Of a DNA stretch of 42,909 nucleotides, positions 28,419-41,208 are shown piece after piece. How positions within the stretch are numbered: the first letter of the stretch is position 1; every line of letters begins with the position of its first letter. The stretch comes from Candidatus Pelagibacter sp. TMED128. Lineage in GTDB: Bacteria > Pseudomonadota > Alphaproteobacteria > Pelagibacterales > Pelagibacteraceae. Position numbers and translations under genes: made by a program. The notes beneath the pieces were generated by a model. The model was not told where the DNA came from, made no database searches, and was given only the letters and a program-made list of their open reading frames with translations. The DNA is taken from NCBI GenBank assembly GCA_002170125.1, contig NHGD01000033.1, forward strand, positions 1 to 42,909. Direction: 5' to 3'.

Positions 28419-28502
28419 TGATGTATTTGTGAACTTGATCAACATATTTTCTTATGATACGACACGCTCATTATTTCACAATAATTTCATAAAAAATAAA
28501 AA
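28419..28502 (+). promoter_or_regulatory. 84-base gap before atpH, likely atp promoter region
   Basis: This is the longest non-coding gap in the sucC-atpC stretch and comes directly before a highly expressed operon, so a promoter is expected. A TATGAT hexamer is at 28453-28458. Possible -35 elements (TTGTGA at 28427, TTGATC at 28435) are 20 and 12 bases away, neither at the ideal 17, so no exact promoter can be called. Confidence 0.3.
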
Positions 28503-29060
28503 ATGAGCACTAACAAATCTTTCTCTACTGAAACTTCAGAAAGGTACTCTCGTGCCCTCTTTGAAGTTGTGAAAGAAACGGGCGAGTTAGAGCAAGTAGA
28601 AAATGATATTAAGAATTTTCAGAATATTTTTAATAATAGTCCAGAATTAATAAATTTTATTCAAAATCCTACTCAGACCATTAAAACTCAACAAAGTGTG
28701 ATGAATTTACTGTCAGAAAAATTAAATTTTTCAAAAAATTTAAAGAACTTTTTTTTACTATTAATTGAAAAAAGAAGAATTTTTTTTATTAAGAAAATAA
28801 TTATTAGCTTTTTAAGATTGTGTTCAAAAAAAAGAGGAGAAATTAAAGCGTCTTTAATATCATCTAAAGAATTATCAAAATCTGAACTAGAAAATATTAG
28901 CAAAGAACTTTCTTTATCAATGGGATCTAAAATTAAATTTGACTACAAAGTAGATCAAGATTTAATTGGTGGTTTGAAATTGCAATTAGGTAGCTTTATG
29001 ATTGATACTTCAATTAGAAATAAACTAAAAAAATATGAACAATTAATGTTAGAAAACTAG
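28503..29060 (+). CDS. atpH: ATP synthase F1 delta subunit
   Basis: The 185-residue peripheral stalk subunit that ties F1 to the b subunits. The N-terminal [13 protein letters not shown] helix and the C-terminal [27 protein letters not shown] region are the family signature. It is the first gene of atpHAGDC. As is usual for alphaproteobacteria, the F0 genes (atpIBEF) are not adjacent, at least not within this window. atpA starts one base after its stop. Confidence 0.94.
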   Translation: MSTNKSFSTETSERYSRALFEVVKETGELEQVENDIKNFQNIFNNSPELINFIQNPTQTIKTQQSVMNLLSEKLNFSKNLKNFFLLLIEKRRIFFIKKIIISFLRLCSKKRGEIKASLISSKELSKSELENISKELSLSMGSKIKFDYKVDQDLIGGLKLQLGSFMIDTSIRNKLKKYEQLMLEN

Positions 29061-29061
29061 A

Positions 29062-30590
29062 ATGTCTATTAATCCTTCAGAAGTAACAAAATTATTAAAA
29101 GACCAAATTAAAAACTATGGTGAAAAAGCCGAAGTTTCAGAAATAGGTAAAGTTTTATCGGTAGGTGATGGTATTGCTCGTGTTTATGGATTAGACAACG
29201 TCCAAGCCGGAGAAATGGTTGAATTTGAAGATGGTTCAAAAGGAATGGCTCTAAATTTAGAAAATGACAATGTTGGAGTAGTTATTTTTGGGGATGATAG
29301 GAAAATTAAAGAAGGTGATACAATAAAAAGAACCAATGCAATTGTTGACGTTCCGGTAGGCAAAGAACTTTTAGGCAGAGTTGTAGATGGTTTGGGGAAT
29401 CCTATTGACGGTAAAGGAGCTCTTTCTGCAAAAAATAGAAAAAGAGTTGAAGTAAAAGCTCCTGGTATCATTCCAAGACAATCAGTTAGTGAACCTATGC
29501 AAACAGGACTGAAACCTATTGACTCTTTGATTCCTATTGGTCGAGGGCAAAGAGAATTAATTATAGGTGACAGGCAAACAGGTAAAACAGCAGTAGCAAT
29601 TGATGCAATAATAAATCAAAAAAAAATAAACGAATCTTCAGATGAAAAGAAAAAATTGTATTGTGTTTATGTAGCTATTGGTCAAAAACGATCAACAGTA
29701 GCCCAAATAACTAAAACTTTGGAAGAAGCTGGTGCCTTAAAGTACACAACAATAGTTGCGGCAACGGCATCTGATTCTGCACCTCTGCAATTTTTAGCTC
29801 CTTACACAGGTTGTACTATTGGAGAATATTTTAGAGACAATGGGATGCATGCATTAATTATTTATGATGATTTATCAAAACAAGCAGTAGCTTACAGACA
29901 AATGTCTTTATTGTTAAGAAGACCTCCAGGACGAGAAGCTTATCCAGGAGATGTTTTTTATCTACATAGCAGATTATTAGAGAGAGCAGCAAAACTTAGT
30001 GATAAAAATGGTGGTGGTTCATTAACAGCATTACCTATAATTGAAACTCAAGCAGGAGATGTTTCAGCCTATATTCCTACAAATGTAATTTCTATTACAG
30101 ACGGACAGATATTTTTAGAAACGGAGTTATTTAACCAAGGAATTCGACCAGCTGTTAATGTAGGATTATCTGTTTCAAGAGTAGGATCTGCTGCTCAAAC
30201 TAAAGCTATGAAAAAAGTTGCTGGTTCAATTAAACTAGAGCTAGCTCAATATAGAGAAATGGCTGCTTTTGCTCAATTTGGATCAGATCTTGATGCATCG
30301 ACACAACAATTATTAAATCGTGGAGCTAAGTTAACCGAGCTTTTAAAGCAAGATCAATATTCTCCAATGACAGTAGCTGAGCAAGTAATCTCAGTGTTTA
30401 CCGGAGTAAAAGGTTTTCTTGATGATGTTGAATTAAATAAAATAAAAAGATTTGAAAAAGATATACTTGAAAAAATAAAGTCAGAAAAACCTGAAATATT
30501 AGATGAAATTCAATTATCAGGTAAATTAGAAGAAAATAACGAAAAACTTTTAACAGAAATAATTAATCAATACAAAAAAGATAATAAATA

Positions 30591-30591
<1 letters not shown>
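29062..30591 (+). CDS. atpA: ATP synthase F1 alpha subunit
   Basis: Non-catalytic nucleotide-binding subunit of the F1 hexamer, 509 residues. Seen: [22 protein letters not shown] barrel domain, Walker A GDRQTGKT near 169-176, [48 protein letters not shown], and [12 protein letters not shown] with the arginine finger. The stop overlaps the start of atpG by one base (TAATG arrangement). Confidence 0.98.
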
Positions 30592-32895
<2,304 letters not shown>

Positions 32896-32896
<1 letters not shown>

Positions 32897-33285
32897 TGTC
32901 TGAAAAATTTACAGTTGAAATTATCTCTCCCGATAGGTTGATTATTAAATCTGAGGCTACAGAAGTAACAATTCCATCATACGAGGGTCAAATGGGTATT
33001 TTAAAAGATCATATACCTTTAATTACTTTTTTAAGACCAGGTTTAATTATAATTTATGGAAATGAAAAAAAAAGTTACTATGTGGAAGAAGGAACTGTTG
33101 AATTTTCAAATAATAATTTACTGATATTAACTTCTAAAGCGAAAGTATTAGAAAACATTGATAAAAAATCTTTGGAAGAAATTAAAGATCTTGCTAAGAA
33201 AAAATTAAATGAATCTGAAATTTCAGATAAAGAAAAATATTTACTGTCTTATAAAATTGAAACAATCAACGAAATTAATCAATAA
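32896..33285 (+). CDS. atpC: ATP synthase F1 epsilon subunit
   Basis: The 129-residue rotor subunit that also limits ATP hydrolysis. The beta-sandwich domain includes VEIISPDRLI, EVTIPSYEGQMGILKDHIPLIT and the VEEGTVEFSNNNLLIL segment. The C-terminal helical part (LEEIKDLAKKKLNES) is present but short. The last 11 bases overlap the 3' end of the convergent rppH gene, so there is no intergenic terminator between the atp operon and the opposing operon. Confidence 0.93.
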
Positions 33286-33745
33286 ATTTTTTTAGTTCTG
33301 AAAGTAGTTTCACATAAACATTTCTTTTAAAATTAACAATTACCTCCGGAAGTTTATTCATTTCTATCCATTTCCACTCAATAAATTCTGGATATTTTGT
33401 TTCCAAATTAATTTCAGAGTCAGTACCAGTAAATCTGACTATAAACCATTTTTGCTTTTGTCCCCTAAATTTACCTTTCCAAATAATCCCTAAAAGATTT
33501 TTTGGCAATTCATATTCAAGCCAACCATCTATTTCTTTTATAATTTTTATATTATCAATACTTGTTTCTTCTTTTAATTCTCTTTTCATCGCAGTTATAA
33601 AATCTTCACCTTTATCTACACCTCCTTGAGGCATTTGCCATTTATCAACGGGGTTATCTTTACGTTTTCCAACAAAGATTTTATTTTCATGATTGAGAAC
33701 AATTATCCCTACACCAATTCTTAAAGGAAGTTTTTCTTTATCCAT
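33275..33745 (-). CDS. rppH: RNA pyrophosphohydrolase (Nudix)
   Basis: A 156-residue Nudix hydrolase that removes pyrophosphate from the 5' triphosphate of mRNA, starting RNase E-type decay; it may also act on dinucleoside polyphosphates. The full Nudix box is at residues 41-63 (G41, E47, R55-E56, E59-E60). The family-specific WQMPQGGVDKGED precedes it, and WLEYELPKNL and GQKQKWFIVRF follow, which favour RppH/NudH over other Nudix types. It is the last gene of the leftward operon, 2 bases after ctpA, and its end overlaps atpC by 11 bases. Confidence 0.93.
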   Translation of the reverse strand: MDKEKLPLRIGVGIIVLNHENKIFVGKRKDNPVDKWQMPQGGVDKGEDFITAMKRELKEETSIDNIKIIKEIDGWLEYELPKNLLGIIWKGKFRGQKQKWFIVRFTGTDSEINLETKYPEFIEWKWIEMNKLPEVIVNFKRNVYVKLLSELKKFID

Positions 33746-33747
33746 TA

Positions 33748-34884
33748 TTAAGAATTAAATAATTGCAAAGCGTAATTTAGTTGATTGTCAGTTTTTGAGT
33801 TAATTGCAAAATTATCTTCTGTTTCTCTGACTACGATATCTGGTGTAACGCCTACTTCAGATATAGAACTACCAGAAGGCAAGTAATATTTTGATATTGT
33901 CAATCTCATCCCCCCACCGTTGCGCAAAGGAACTATTGATTGCACAGAGCCTTTTCCATAGGAATTTTCTCCCAAAATAATTGCTCTTTTATGGTCCTTA
34001 AGAGCGCCTGCAAATATTTCTGAAGCAGAGGCAGAACCATTATTTATTAATATTATTATTGGTTTACCCTTAATTTCATCACCTTTTTTCGCAAAAAACT
34101 TTCGTGTTTCTGACGCTTTACGTCCTTTTGTTGAAACTATTTCTCCTCTATCTAAAAAAAAATTCGTAATATTTATTGCTTGGGTTAACAATCCTCCAGG
34201 ATTATTTCTTAAATCTAATATGTAATTTTCTATTTTAGAATTTTTTTCAAATTTTTTTACAATATTAAGTAATTGTTTATCACTATTCTCATTAAAAGAT
34301 TTAAGTCTTATATATCCTACCTTTTTTCTCTCTCCTAAGATTTCAGAACTAACTGATTTAATTTCAATTATTTTTCGAGTAATATTAAATTCTAAGGGCT
34401 TTTTTTTATTTTTTCTTCTTATAGTTAGTTTAATTGAACTACCTACAGGCCCTCTCATCAATTTAACGGCTTCCATTAAAGATTTTCCTTGGACCTGACT
34501 ATCACCTATTTTTACAATATAATCTCCAGCTTTAATTCCAGCTATTGCTGCTGGTGTATCATCTATTGGTGCTATTACTTTCACTACTCCAGCCTCCATA
34601 CCTATTTCAATTCCCAAACCTCCGAACTCTCCCCGGGTATCGGTTTGCATTTCTTTAAATAATTCTGGGCTCATGTATGCAGAATAGGGATCAAGAGATT
34701 GCAAGATACCATTAATTGCAGAGTCCATCATTTCCGATTGATTTACATCATCTACATAATCTTTTTTTATTTTTTCTAATACTTCCCCGAAAAGATCTAT
34801 TTTTTCATATAACTCATTATTTGAATAGGCATGACTAAGATTTAAATTTAAATATAGAATAATTAAAAAAATAATTTTTTTCAT
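33748..34884 (-). CDS. ctpA: C-terminal processing peptidase, S41 family
   Basis: Periplasmic serine/lysine protease of the CtpA/Prc group, 378 residues. A signal peptide covers about residues 1-19 (MKKIIFLIILYLNLNLSHA). The PDZ domain (GLGIEIG...IKAGDYIVKIGDSQVQG, about 93-140) precedes the catalytic part: LDLRNNPGGLL, NNGSASASEIFAGAL with the catalytic serine and, 25 residues on, the catalytic lysine in SYGKGSVQ. The SGSSISEVGVTPDI end is typical. It overlaps rsfS by 4 bases. In many alphaproteobacteria rlmH and an M23 peptidase gene lie between rsfS and ctpA; here both are absent. Confidence 0.95.
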   Translation of the reverse strand: MKKIIFLIILYLNLNLSHAYSNNELYEKIDLFGEVLEKIKKDYVDDVNQSEMMDSAINGILQSLDPYSAYMSPELFKEMQTDTRGEFGGLGIEIGMEAGVVKVIAPIDDTPAAIAGIKAGDYIVKIGDSQVQGKSLMEAVKLMRGPVGSSIKLTIRRKNKKKPLEFNITRKIIEIKSVSSEILGERKKVGYIRLKSFNENSDKQLLNIVKKFEKNSKIENYILDLRNNPGGLLTQAINITNFFLDRGEIVSTKGRKASETRKFFAKKGDEIKGKPIIILINNGSASASEIFAGALKDHKRAIILGENSYGKGSVQSIVPLRNGGGMRLTISKYYLPSGSSISEVGVTPDIVVRETEDNFAINSKTDNQLNYALQLFNS

Positions 34885-35228
34885 ACCATGGCCTTTTCTT
34901 TAGGAATCTCTTCTGACCACATTTTTTCTAAATCATAAAATTCTCTCTTTTCAGGATGAAAAATATGTACTATGATGTCACTAGCATCTACTAGTTTCCA
35001 GTCATTGCTTTCTCTTCCTTCTATACGACAATTTTCTAATCCAATTTTTTTTAACTCTACTAACAAGATGTCAGAGAGAGCTTGCAAATGTCTTGATGAA
35101 GTACCTGAAGCAATAATCATATAGTCAGCGATAAAAGACTTATTTTCTAAATTGATAGATATTATGTTAGTAGCCTTGTTATTATCTAAAATTTTCTCTA
35201 TATTTTTTTTTATATCTACTATTTTCAT
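34881..35228 (-). CDS. rsfS: ribosome silencing factor RsfS
   Basis: A 115-residue protein of the RsfS/Iojap (DUF143) family. It binds uL14 on the 50S subunit and blocks subunit joining when nutrients are scarce. The signature MIIASGTSSRHLQALSDIL, then GRESNDWKLVDASDIIVHIF and FYDLEKMW near the end, are all present. It overlaps nadD by one base and ctpA by four, so the three genes are tightly coupled. Confidence 0.95.
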   Translation of the reverse strand: MKIVDIKKNIEKILDNNKATNIISINLENKSFIADYMIIASGTSSRHLQALSDILLVELKKIGLENCRIEGRESNDWKLVDASDIIVHIFHPEKREFYDLEKMWSEEIPKEKAMV

Positions 35229-35770
35229 TAAAATTTTTTAAAATAATCTTTTTTAATGCTCGATGAAGAAACATTGATTAATTTATTATTTATATAGATA
35301 ATATTTTTTTTATTTAGATATTTTACCACAATAGATTCTTTACTCTTTTTATCATATCCTTTTCTAGAAAAAACAACTAATTTTGTTAATTTAACTATCT
35401 TTTTCCATTTTGTCCACTTATGAAAGTTTATTAAGTTATCAGAACCTAAAATTAAGCATAAATTTTTTTGTTTTTTTATTTTTCTAAAGTAGTTAATGAC
35501 GTTAATAGTTCTGGAGGATTTGATTTTATCCTCTAAATATAGAATTTTAATTTTTTTATATTTTTTTGTAGTTTTTTTAGATTTTAATATTCTTTCCTTT
35601 AAGGAGAAAAATGTTTTTTTTTTAAAAGGATTTTTTTTTGTAATAATCCAATAAATGTTTTTAAGTTTTAACTTTTTTAAACTAATTTTTGAAATTTCGA
35701 CATGTCCTTTGTGCGGAGGATCAAAACTTCCGCCATAAATACCAATTGTTTTTTCACTTAAAGTTGACAT
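35228..35770 (-). CDS. nadD: nicotinate-nucleotide adenylyltransferase
   Basis: Forms deamido-NAD from nicotinate mononucleotide and ATP. The 180-residue protein has the nucleotidyltransferase start GIYGGSFDPPHKGH, with the HxGH motif at His20-His23, the LILGSDNLINFHKW segment, and VSSSSIKK near the end in place of the usual ISSTxIR. The variation is conservative (Lys for Arg). The gene is strongly Lys/Ile-rich. It lies 3 bases downstream of proA. Confidence 0.92.
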   Translation of the reverse strand: MSTLSEKTIGIYGGSFDPPHKGHVEISKISLKKLKLKNIYWIITKKNPFKKKTFFSLKERILKSKKTTKKYKKIKILYLEDKIKSSRTINVINYFRKIKKQKNLCLILGSDNLINFHKWTKWKKIVKLTKLVVFSRKGYDKKSKESIVVKYLNKKNIIYINNKLINVSSSSIKKDYFKKF

Positions 35771-35773
35771 TAG

Positions 35774-37015
35774 TTATGGTCTTATAATCCCTTTGCCAGA
35801 TAAAATATATTTGTAAGATGTTAGCTGATTAATTCCGACGGGGCCTCTTGGAGGAAGTTTATTCGTAGAAATTCCAATTTCACCTCCAAATCCAAACTCT
35901 CCTCCGTCTGCAAATTGAGTTGAAACGTTATGCATTGCAATAGAGCTGTTAACTCCTTCTAAGAATATTTTAGCATTTTTAGAATTATTTGTAATAATAC
36001 TATCTGTATGCATAGTTCCATATTTTAAAATATGATTTACCGCCTCTTTAACATTTTTCACAGTTTTTACAGATATTTTTGCATCTAAATATTCTGTTTT
36101 CCAATCAATCTCTTTTGCATTTTTAAGTCTATTATTAAAAAGTTTATTAATTTTACTGTCCACTAGGACTTCACAACCAGAAGAAATTAAAGACTCTATT
36201 ATGATTTTTCCATGAGATTTTATTGCTGTCTCATTAATTAATAAAGTTTCTAGAGCACCGCAAATGCTTGTTCTCCGCATTTTTGCATTGATAATAATTT
36301 TTTTTGCCATACTTATGCTCGCGCTTTTTTCTAAATAAATATGGCACAACCCTTCAAGGTGACCAATCACATGTATATTCGAAAATTTTTGAACTTTTTT
36401 TACTAATCCTTTACCTCCTCTTGGCACTATTACATCTATATAGTTTTTCATTTTAGAGAGAAGTAAATCAACAACTTTTCTATCTCTCTTTTCAATAAAT
36501 TGAACACAATTTTTATTTATTTTGTTTTTACTCAATGACTCTCGGAACAAATTTGCTAGTAATTTATTTGAGTTATAAGCTTCAGATCCTCCTTTTAAAA
36601 TAGAACAATTTCCCGATTTTAAACATAAAGCTGCAACGTCTGCAGTAACGTTAGGCCTACTTTCATAAATTACTCCTATAACTCCTATTGGGGTAGAAAC
36701 TTTTTTAATTTTAATTTTATTAGGTCTTTGCCAACTTTCTAATACTCGACCTATTGGATTCTTAAATTTAGCTATTTCATTAATAGAATGTCTAATTGAC
36801 TCGATTCTGTTATTATTTAAGATTAATCTATCTATTAAATTTTTTCTTTTAGCACTTTTAATATCTTTTAAATTTTCTCTGATTATTTTTTGTTTATTTT
36901 TTAAAATAATAGAATTATAATTTTCTAAAATTAATTTAATTTTGTTATGTTTTACAGCTTTAAGTTCTTCAAAAGCTTTTCTAGAATTTAAACCCAATTT
37001 ATCTAAATATTTCAT
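35774..37015 (-). CDS. proA: glutamate-5-semialdehyde dehydrogenase
   Basis: Second step of proline synthesis: reduces glutamyl-5-phosphate with NADPH. The 413 residues show TPIGVIGVIYESRPNVTADVAALCLKSGN-type nucleotide-binding sequence (109-137), LKGGSEAYNSN, IVPRGGKGLV, the catalytic Cys252 in MRRTSICGALET, and TQFADGGEFGFGGEIGIST near the end. It follows proB by one base, and the two enzymes usually work as a pair. Confidence 0.97.
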   Translation of the reverse strand: MKYLDKLGLNSRKAFEELKAVKHNKIKLILENYNSIILKNKQKIIRENLKDIKSAKRKNLIDRLILNNNRIESIRHSINEIAKFKNPIGRVLESWQRPNKIKIKKVSTPIGVIGVIYESRPNVTADVAALCLKSGNCSILKGGSEAYNSNKLLANLFRESLSKNKINKNCVQFIEKRDRKVVDLLLSKMKNYIDVIVPRGGKGLVKKVQKFSNIHVIGHLEGLCHIYLEKSASISMAKKIIINAKMRRTSICGALETLLINETAIKSHGKIIIESLISSGCEVLVDSKINKLFNNRLKNAKEIDWKTEYLDAKISVKTVKNVKEAVNHILKYGTMHTDSIITNNSKNAKIFLEGVNSSIAMHNVSTQFADGGEFGFGGEIGISTNKLPPRGPVGINQLTSYKYILSGKGIIRP

Positions 37016-37016
37016 C

Positions 37017-39117
<2,101 letters not shown>

Positions 39118-39118
39118 A

Positions 39119-39373
39119 TTAATTGGGGATTACAGAAACAAAAGTTCTGTTTAATTTAGACTTTTTAAATTTAACTTTTCCTTTTATCAGAGAAAAAATT
39201 GAATGATCTTTACCCATACCTACATTATCTCCAGGATGTATTTTAGTTCCTCTTTGTCTTATAATGATATTTCCAGGAATTACTAATTGATCACCATATC
39301 TTTTTACTCCAAGACGTCTGCCCTTACTATCTCGGCCATTTTTCGATGATCCACCTGCTTTTTTCGTTGCCAT
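39119..39373 (-). CDS. rpmA: 50S ribosomal protein bL27
   Basis: An 84-residue protein near the peptidyl-transferase centre of the 50S subunit. The N-terminal [22 protein letters not shown] is the classical bL27 start without the cleaved extension of Firmicutes. [27 protein letters not shown] follows. Length and sequence are standard. It lies 8 bases after rplU. Confidence 0.97.
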   Translation of the reverse strand: MATKKAGGSSKNGRDSKGRRLGVKRYGDQLVIPGNIIIRQRGTKIHPGDNVGMGKDHSIFSLIKGKVKFKKSKLNRTFVSVIPN

Positions 39374-39381
39374 TTAATTTC

Positions 39382-39789
39382 CTACTTTTTAGATTCCTTT
39401 TCTATATCTTTTTTTCCTTTTTTCAAAGTTTTCTTTTTTTCAACTATTTTTGCCTCATCAATTACTTTTCCACCTTTAGCTAATATTTTTGTTATTTGAA
39501 TTTTAGCATGTCTTTGTCTGTGACCATTTTTTTTTCTAGAATGTTTTCTTCTTCTTTTATGAAAAACTAATACTGTTCTATCTTTAACATTATCTAGGAG
39601 TTTTGCCTCAACTGTGGCACCCTCAATGTTTGGGCTTCCAATTTCAGTTTTTGAGTTGTCATTTAAAAGCAAAACATTTTTAAATTTAATTGTTTCACCT
39701 ATTTTAGCATTAAGTTTTTCTATTTCTAATATTTTACTTGCAGAAACTTTGTATTGTTTTCCACCAGTTTCAATTATTGCAAATGACAT
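39382..39789 (-). CDS. rplU: 50S ribosomal protein bL21 with basic tail
   Basis: The frame is open from an ATG at 39813, but the ATG at 39789 gives MSFAIIETGGKQYKVS, the normal bL21 N-terminus, so the protein has 135 residues. The core (about 1-103) includes KILEIEKLNAKIGETIKF and the FHKRRRKHSRKKNGHRQ rRNA-binding segment. About 30 Lys/Glu-rich residues beyond the usual end (family about 103) form a charged tail, like the tail of bL19 in this window. It heads the leftward operon. Confidence 0.96.
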   Translation of the reverse strand: MSFAIIETGGKQYKVSASKILEIEKLNAKIGETIKFKNVLLLNDNSKTEIGSPNIEGATVEAKLLDNVKDRTVLVFHKRRRKHSRKKNGHRQRHAKIQITKILAKGGKVIDEAKIVEKKKTLKKGKKDIEKESKK

Positions 39790-39829
39790 AAAATTTCTTT
39801 CTATTGTTTCCACGCAATATAGCTGTCAA
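39790..39829 (-). promoter_or_regulatory. likely promoter of the rplU operon
   Basis: In the 65-base gap between gloB and rplU, a perfect TTGACA (-35) occurs on the minus strand at 39829-39824. The -10 is not clear: AACAAT (spacer 15) and AATAGA (spacer 18) are the best matches. The position before a ribosomal protein operon and the consensus -35 are the main support. Confidence 0.4.
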
Positions 39830-39854
39830 AAATATCAAGTCAAGATTATTGAAG

Positions 39855-40613
39855 CTAAAAAGCATCCTTTAAATCACGCAATTTTGCAAATATCTCCTGA
39901 TCAGAGGAGTCTTTTAGACTTAATGCTTGTTTAATAGCTTTATCTTCACATCTCAAAAAAATGTTCGTTTTTATTTCATCACCTATACTAGTAGGAATAG
40001 TAGGCAAATTATCCTTTAATCTTAAATTTACTTCTTTTATTTTATCTTTCAAAAATTGATTTTTATTATCATACTTCAAACAAAAATCTAAATTTCTTTT
40101 AGTATATTCATGCCCACAATAAACTTTTGTATCAGAAGGAAGGCTTTTAAGTTTGTTTAATGAATTAAGCATTTCAGCATGAGTCCCTTCAAATACTCTA
40201 CCGCAACCTAAAGAAAACAAAGTATCACCGGAAAAAAGAATTTTTTCTTTTTTAAAATAAAAGGCAATATGCCCACTAGTATGTCCAGGGATAAAAATTA
40301 TTTTAAATTCTAAATTACCAATTTTAAATATTTGTTTATCTTTTAGTAAAATATCTATACCAGGAATTCGTCTCTTATCTTTTTCAGAAGCTAATATTTT
40401 TGAATTATATTTATCTTTCAGCTCTAAATTTCCACCTACATGGTCTAAATGGTGATGCGTATTTAAAATATAGTCTAATTTTTTGTATTTTCTTATTACT
40501 TCATCACAAGCATTAAAATCTGAGGGGTCTACTATCGAAATTATGTTAGTTTCTTTTTCAAAGATTAAATAACTATAATTATCATTTAAACATGAGATTA
40601 TTTCTATTTTCAT
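39855..40613 (-). CDS. gloB: hydroxyacylglutathione hydrolase (glyoxalase II)
   Basis: Metallo-beta-lactamase-fold thioesterase that splits S-lactoylglutathione to lactate and glutathione in methylglyoxal detoxification. A TTG at 40622 extends the frame, but the ATG at 40613, one base after the metW stop, gives the family start MKIEIISCLNDNYSYLI and 252 residues. The binuclear metal site is seen as THHHLDHVGG (52-61), PGHTSGHIAF, LFSGDTLFSLGCGR and YCGHEYT. The C-terminal HAGH_C part has NIFLRCEDKAI. It lies directly after metW, a frequent alphaproteobacterial neighbour. Confidence 0.94.
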   Translation of the reverse strand: MKIEIISCLNDNYSYLIFEKETNIISIVDPSDFNACDEVIRKYKKLDYILNTHHHLDHVGGNLELKDKYNSKILASEKDKRRIPGIDILLKDKQIFKIGNLEFKIIFIPGHTSGHIAFYFKKEKILFSGDTLFSLGCGRVFEGTHAEMLNSLNKLKSLPSDTKVYCGHEYTKRNLDFCLKYDNKNQFLKDKIKEVNLRLKDNLPTIPTSIGDEIKTNIFLRCEDKAIKQALSLKDSSDQEIFAKLRDLKDAF

Positions 40614-40614
40614 T

Positions 40615-41208
40615 TTAACCAATTAGAAATATACCTAATTTTGAAAAAAGATTTTTAATTTCTAAATTACTTTTTTTTATTAATGAAGTTTTATCTTCGT
40701 TAACTCCAACAACTTTTTTAATCTGAAAACTTTGTTCATCACAAAAGTTGAAAAGATCTTTTATTGTACACATATGTAAATTTGGAGTGTTGTACCATTT
40801 ATTTGGTAAAGTTTTTGTAACCGGCATTTTACCAAAAAATAGTAACTTAGTTCTTACTTTCCAATATCCAAAATTAGGAATTGAAACTATTACTGATTTT
40901 CCTATTCTTAAAAGTTCTTTCAAAACTTTATCAGGTTCATAAAAAGCTTGAAGTGTTTGACTTAACACGACGTAGTCAAAAGACTGTTTAGGAAATTGAT
41001 GTAACTCAGTTTCTGCATCACCTTGTATTACTGGTAAGCCTTTGTGAATACATTTTTGAACATTGTCTTTATTAAGTTCTAGTCCTCTTACTTCAATATT
41101 TTTTTCTTTTTGCAGAAAATTCATTAGAGAACCGTCTCCACAACCCACATCTAATACTCGTATATTATTAGGTAATAAATCTGCTATTACTTTAAATTCT
41201 TTTTTCAT
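40615..41208 (-). CDS. metW: methionine biosynthesis protein MetW
   Basis: A SAM-methyltransferase-fold protein that works with MetX in homoserine acylation; its own reaction is not settled. Motif I VLDVGCGDGSL follows the start closely, then GLELNKDNVQKCI, the MetW-specific VIQGDAETEL, FDYVVLSQTLQAFYEPDKVL, and VSIPNFGYWKVR. I chose the ATG at 41208 (197 residues) because it gives the usual short lead before motif I; the ATG at 41223 (five residues more) is possible. Either start overlaps the end of metX, by 17 or 32 bases, so translation is probably coupled. Confidence 0.93.
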   Translation of the reverse strand: MKKEFKVIADLLPNNIRVLDVGCGDGSLMNFLQKEKNIEVRGLELNKDNVQKCIHKGLPVIQGDAETELHQFPKQSFDYVVLSQTLQAFYEPDKVLKELLRIGKSVIVSIPNFGYWKVRTKLLFFGKMPVTKTLPNKWYNTPNLHMCTIKDLFNFCDEQSFQIKKVVGVNEDKTSLIKKSNLEIKNLFSKLGIFLIG

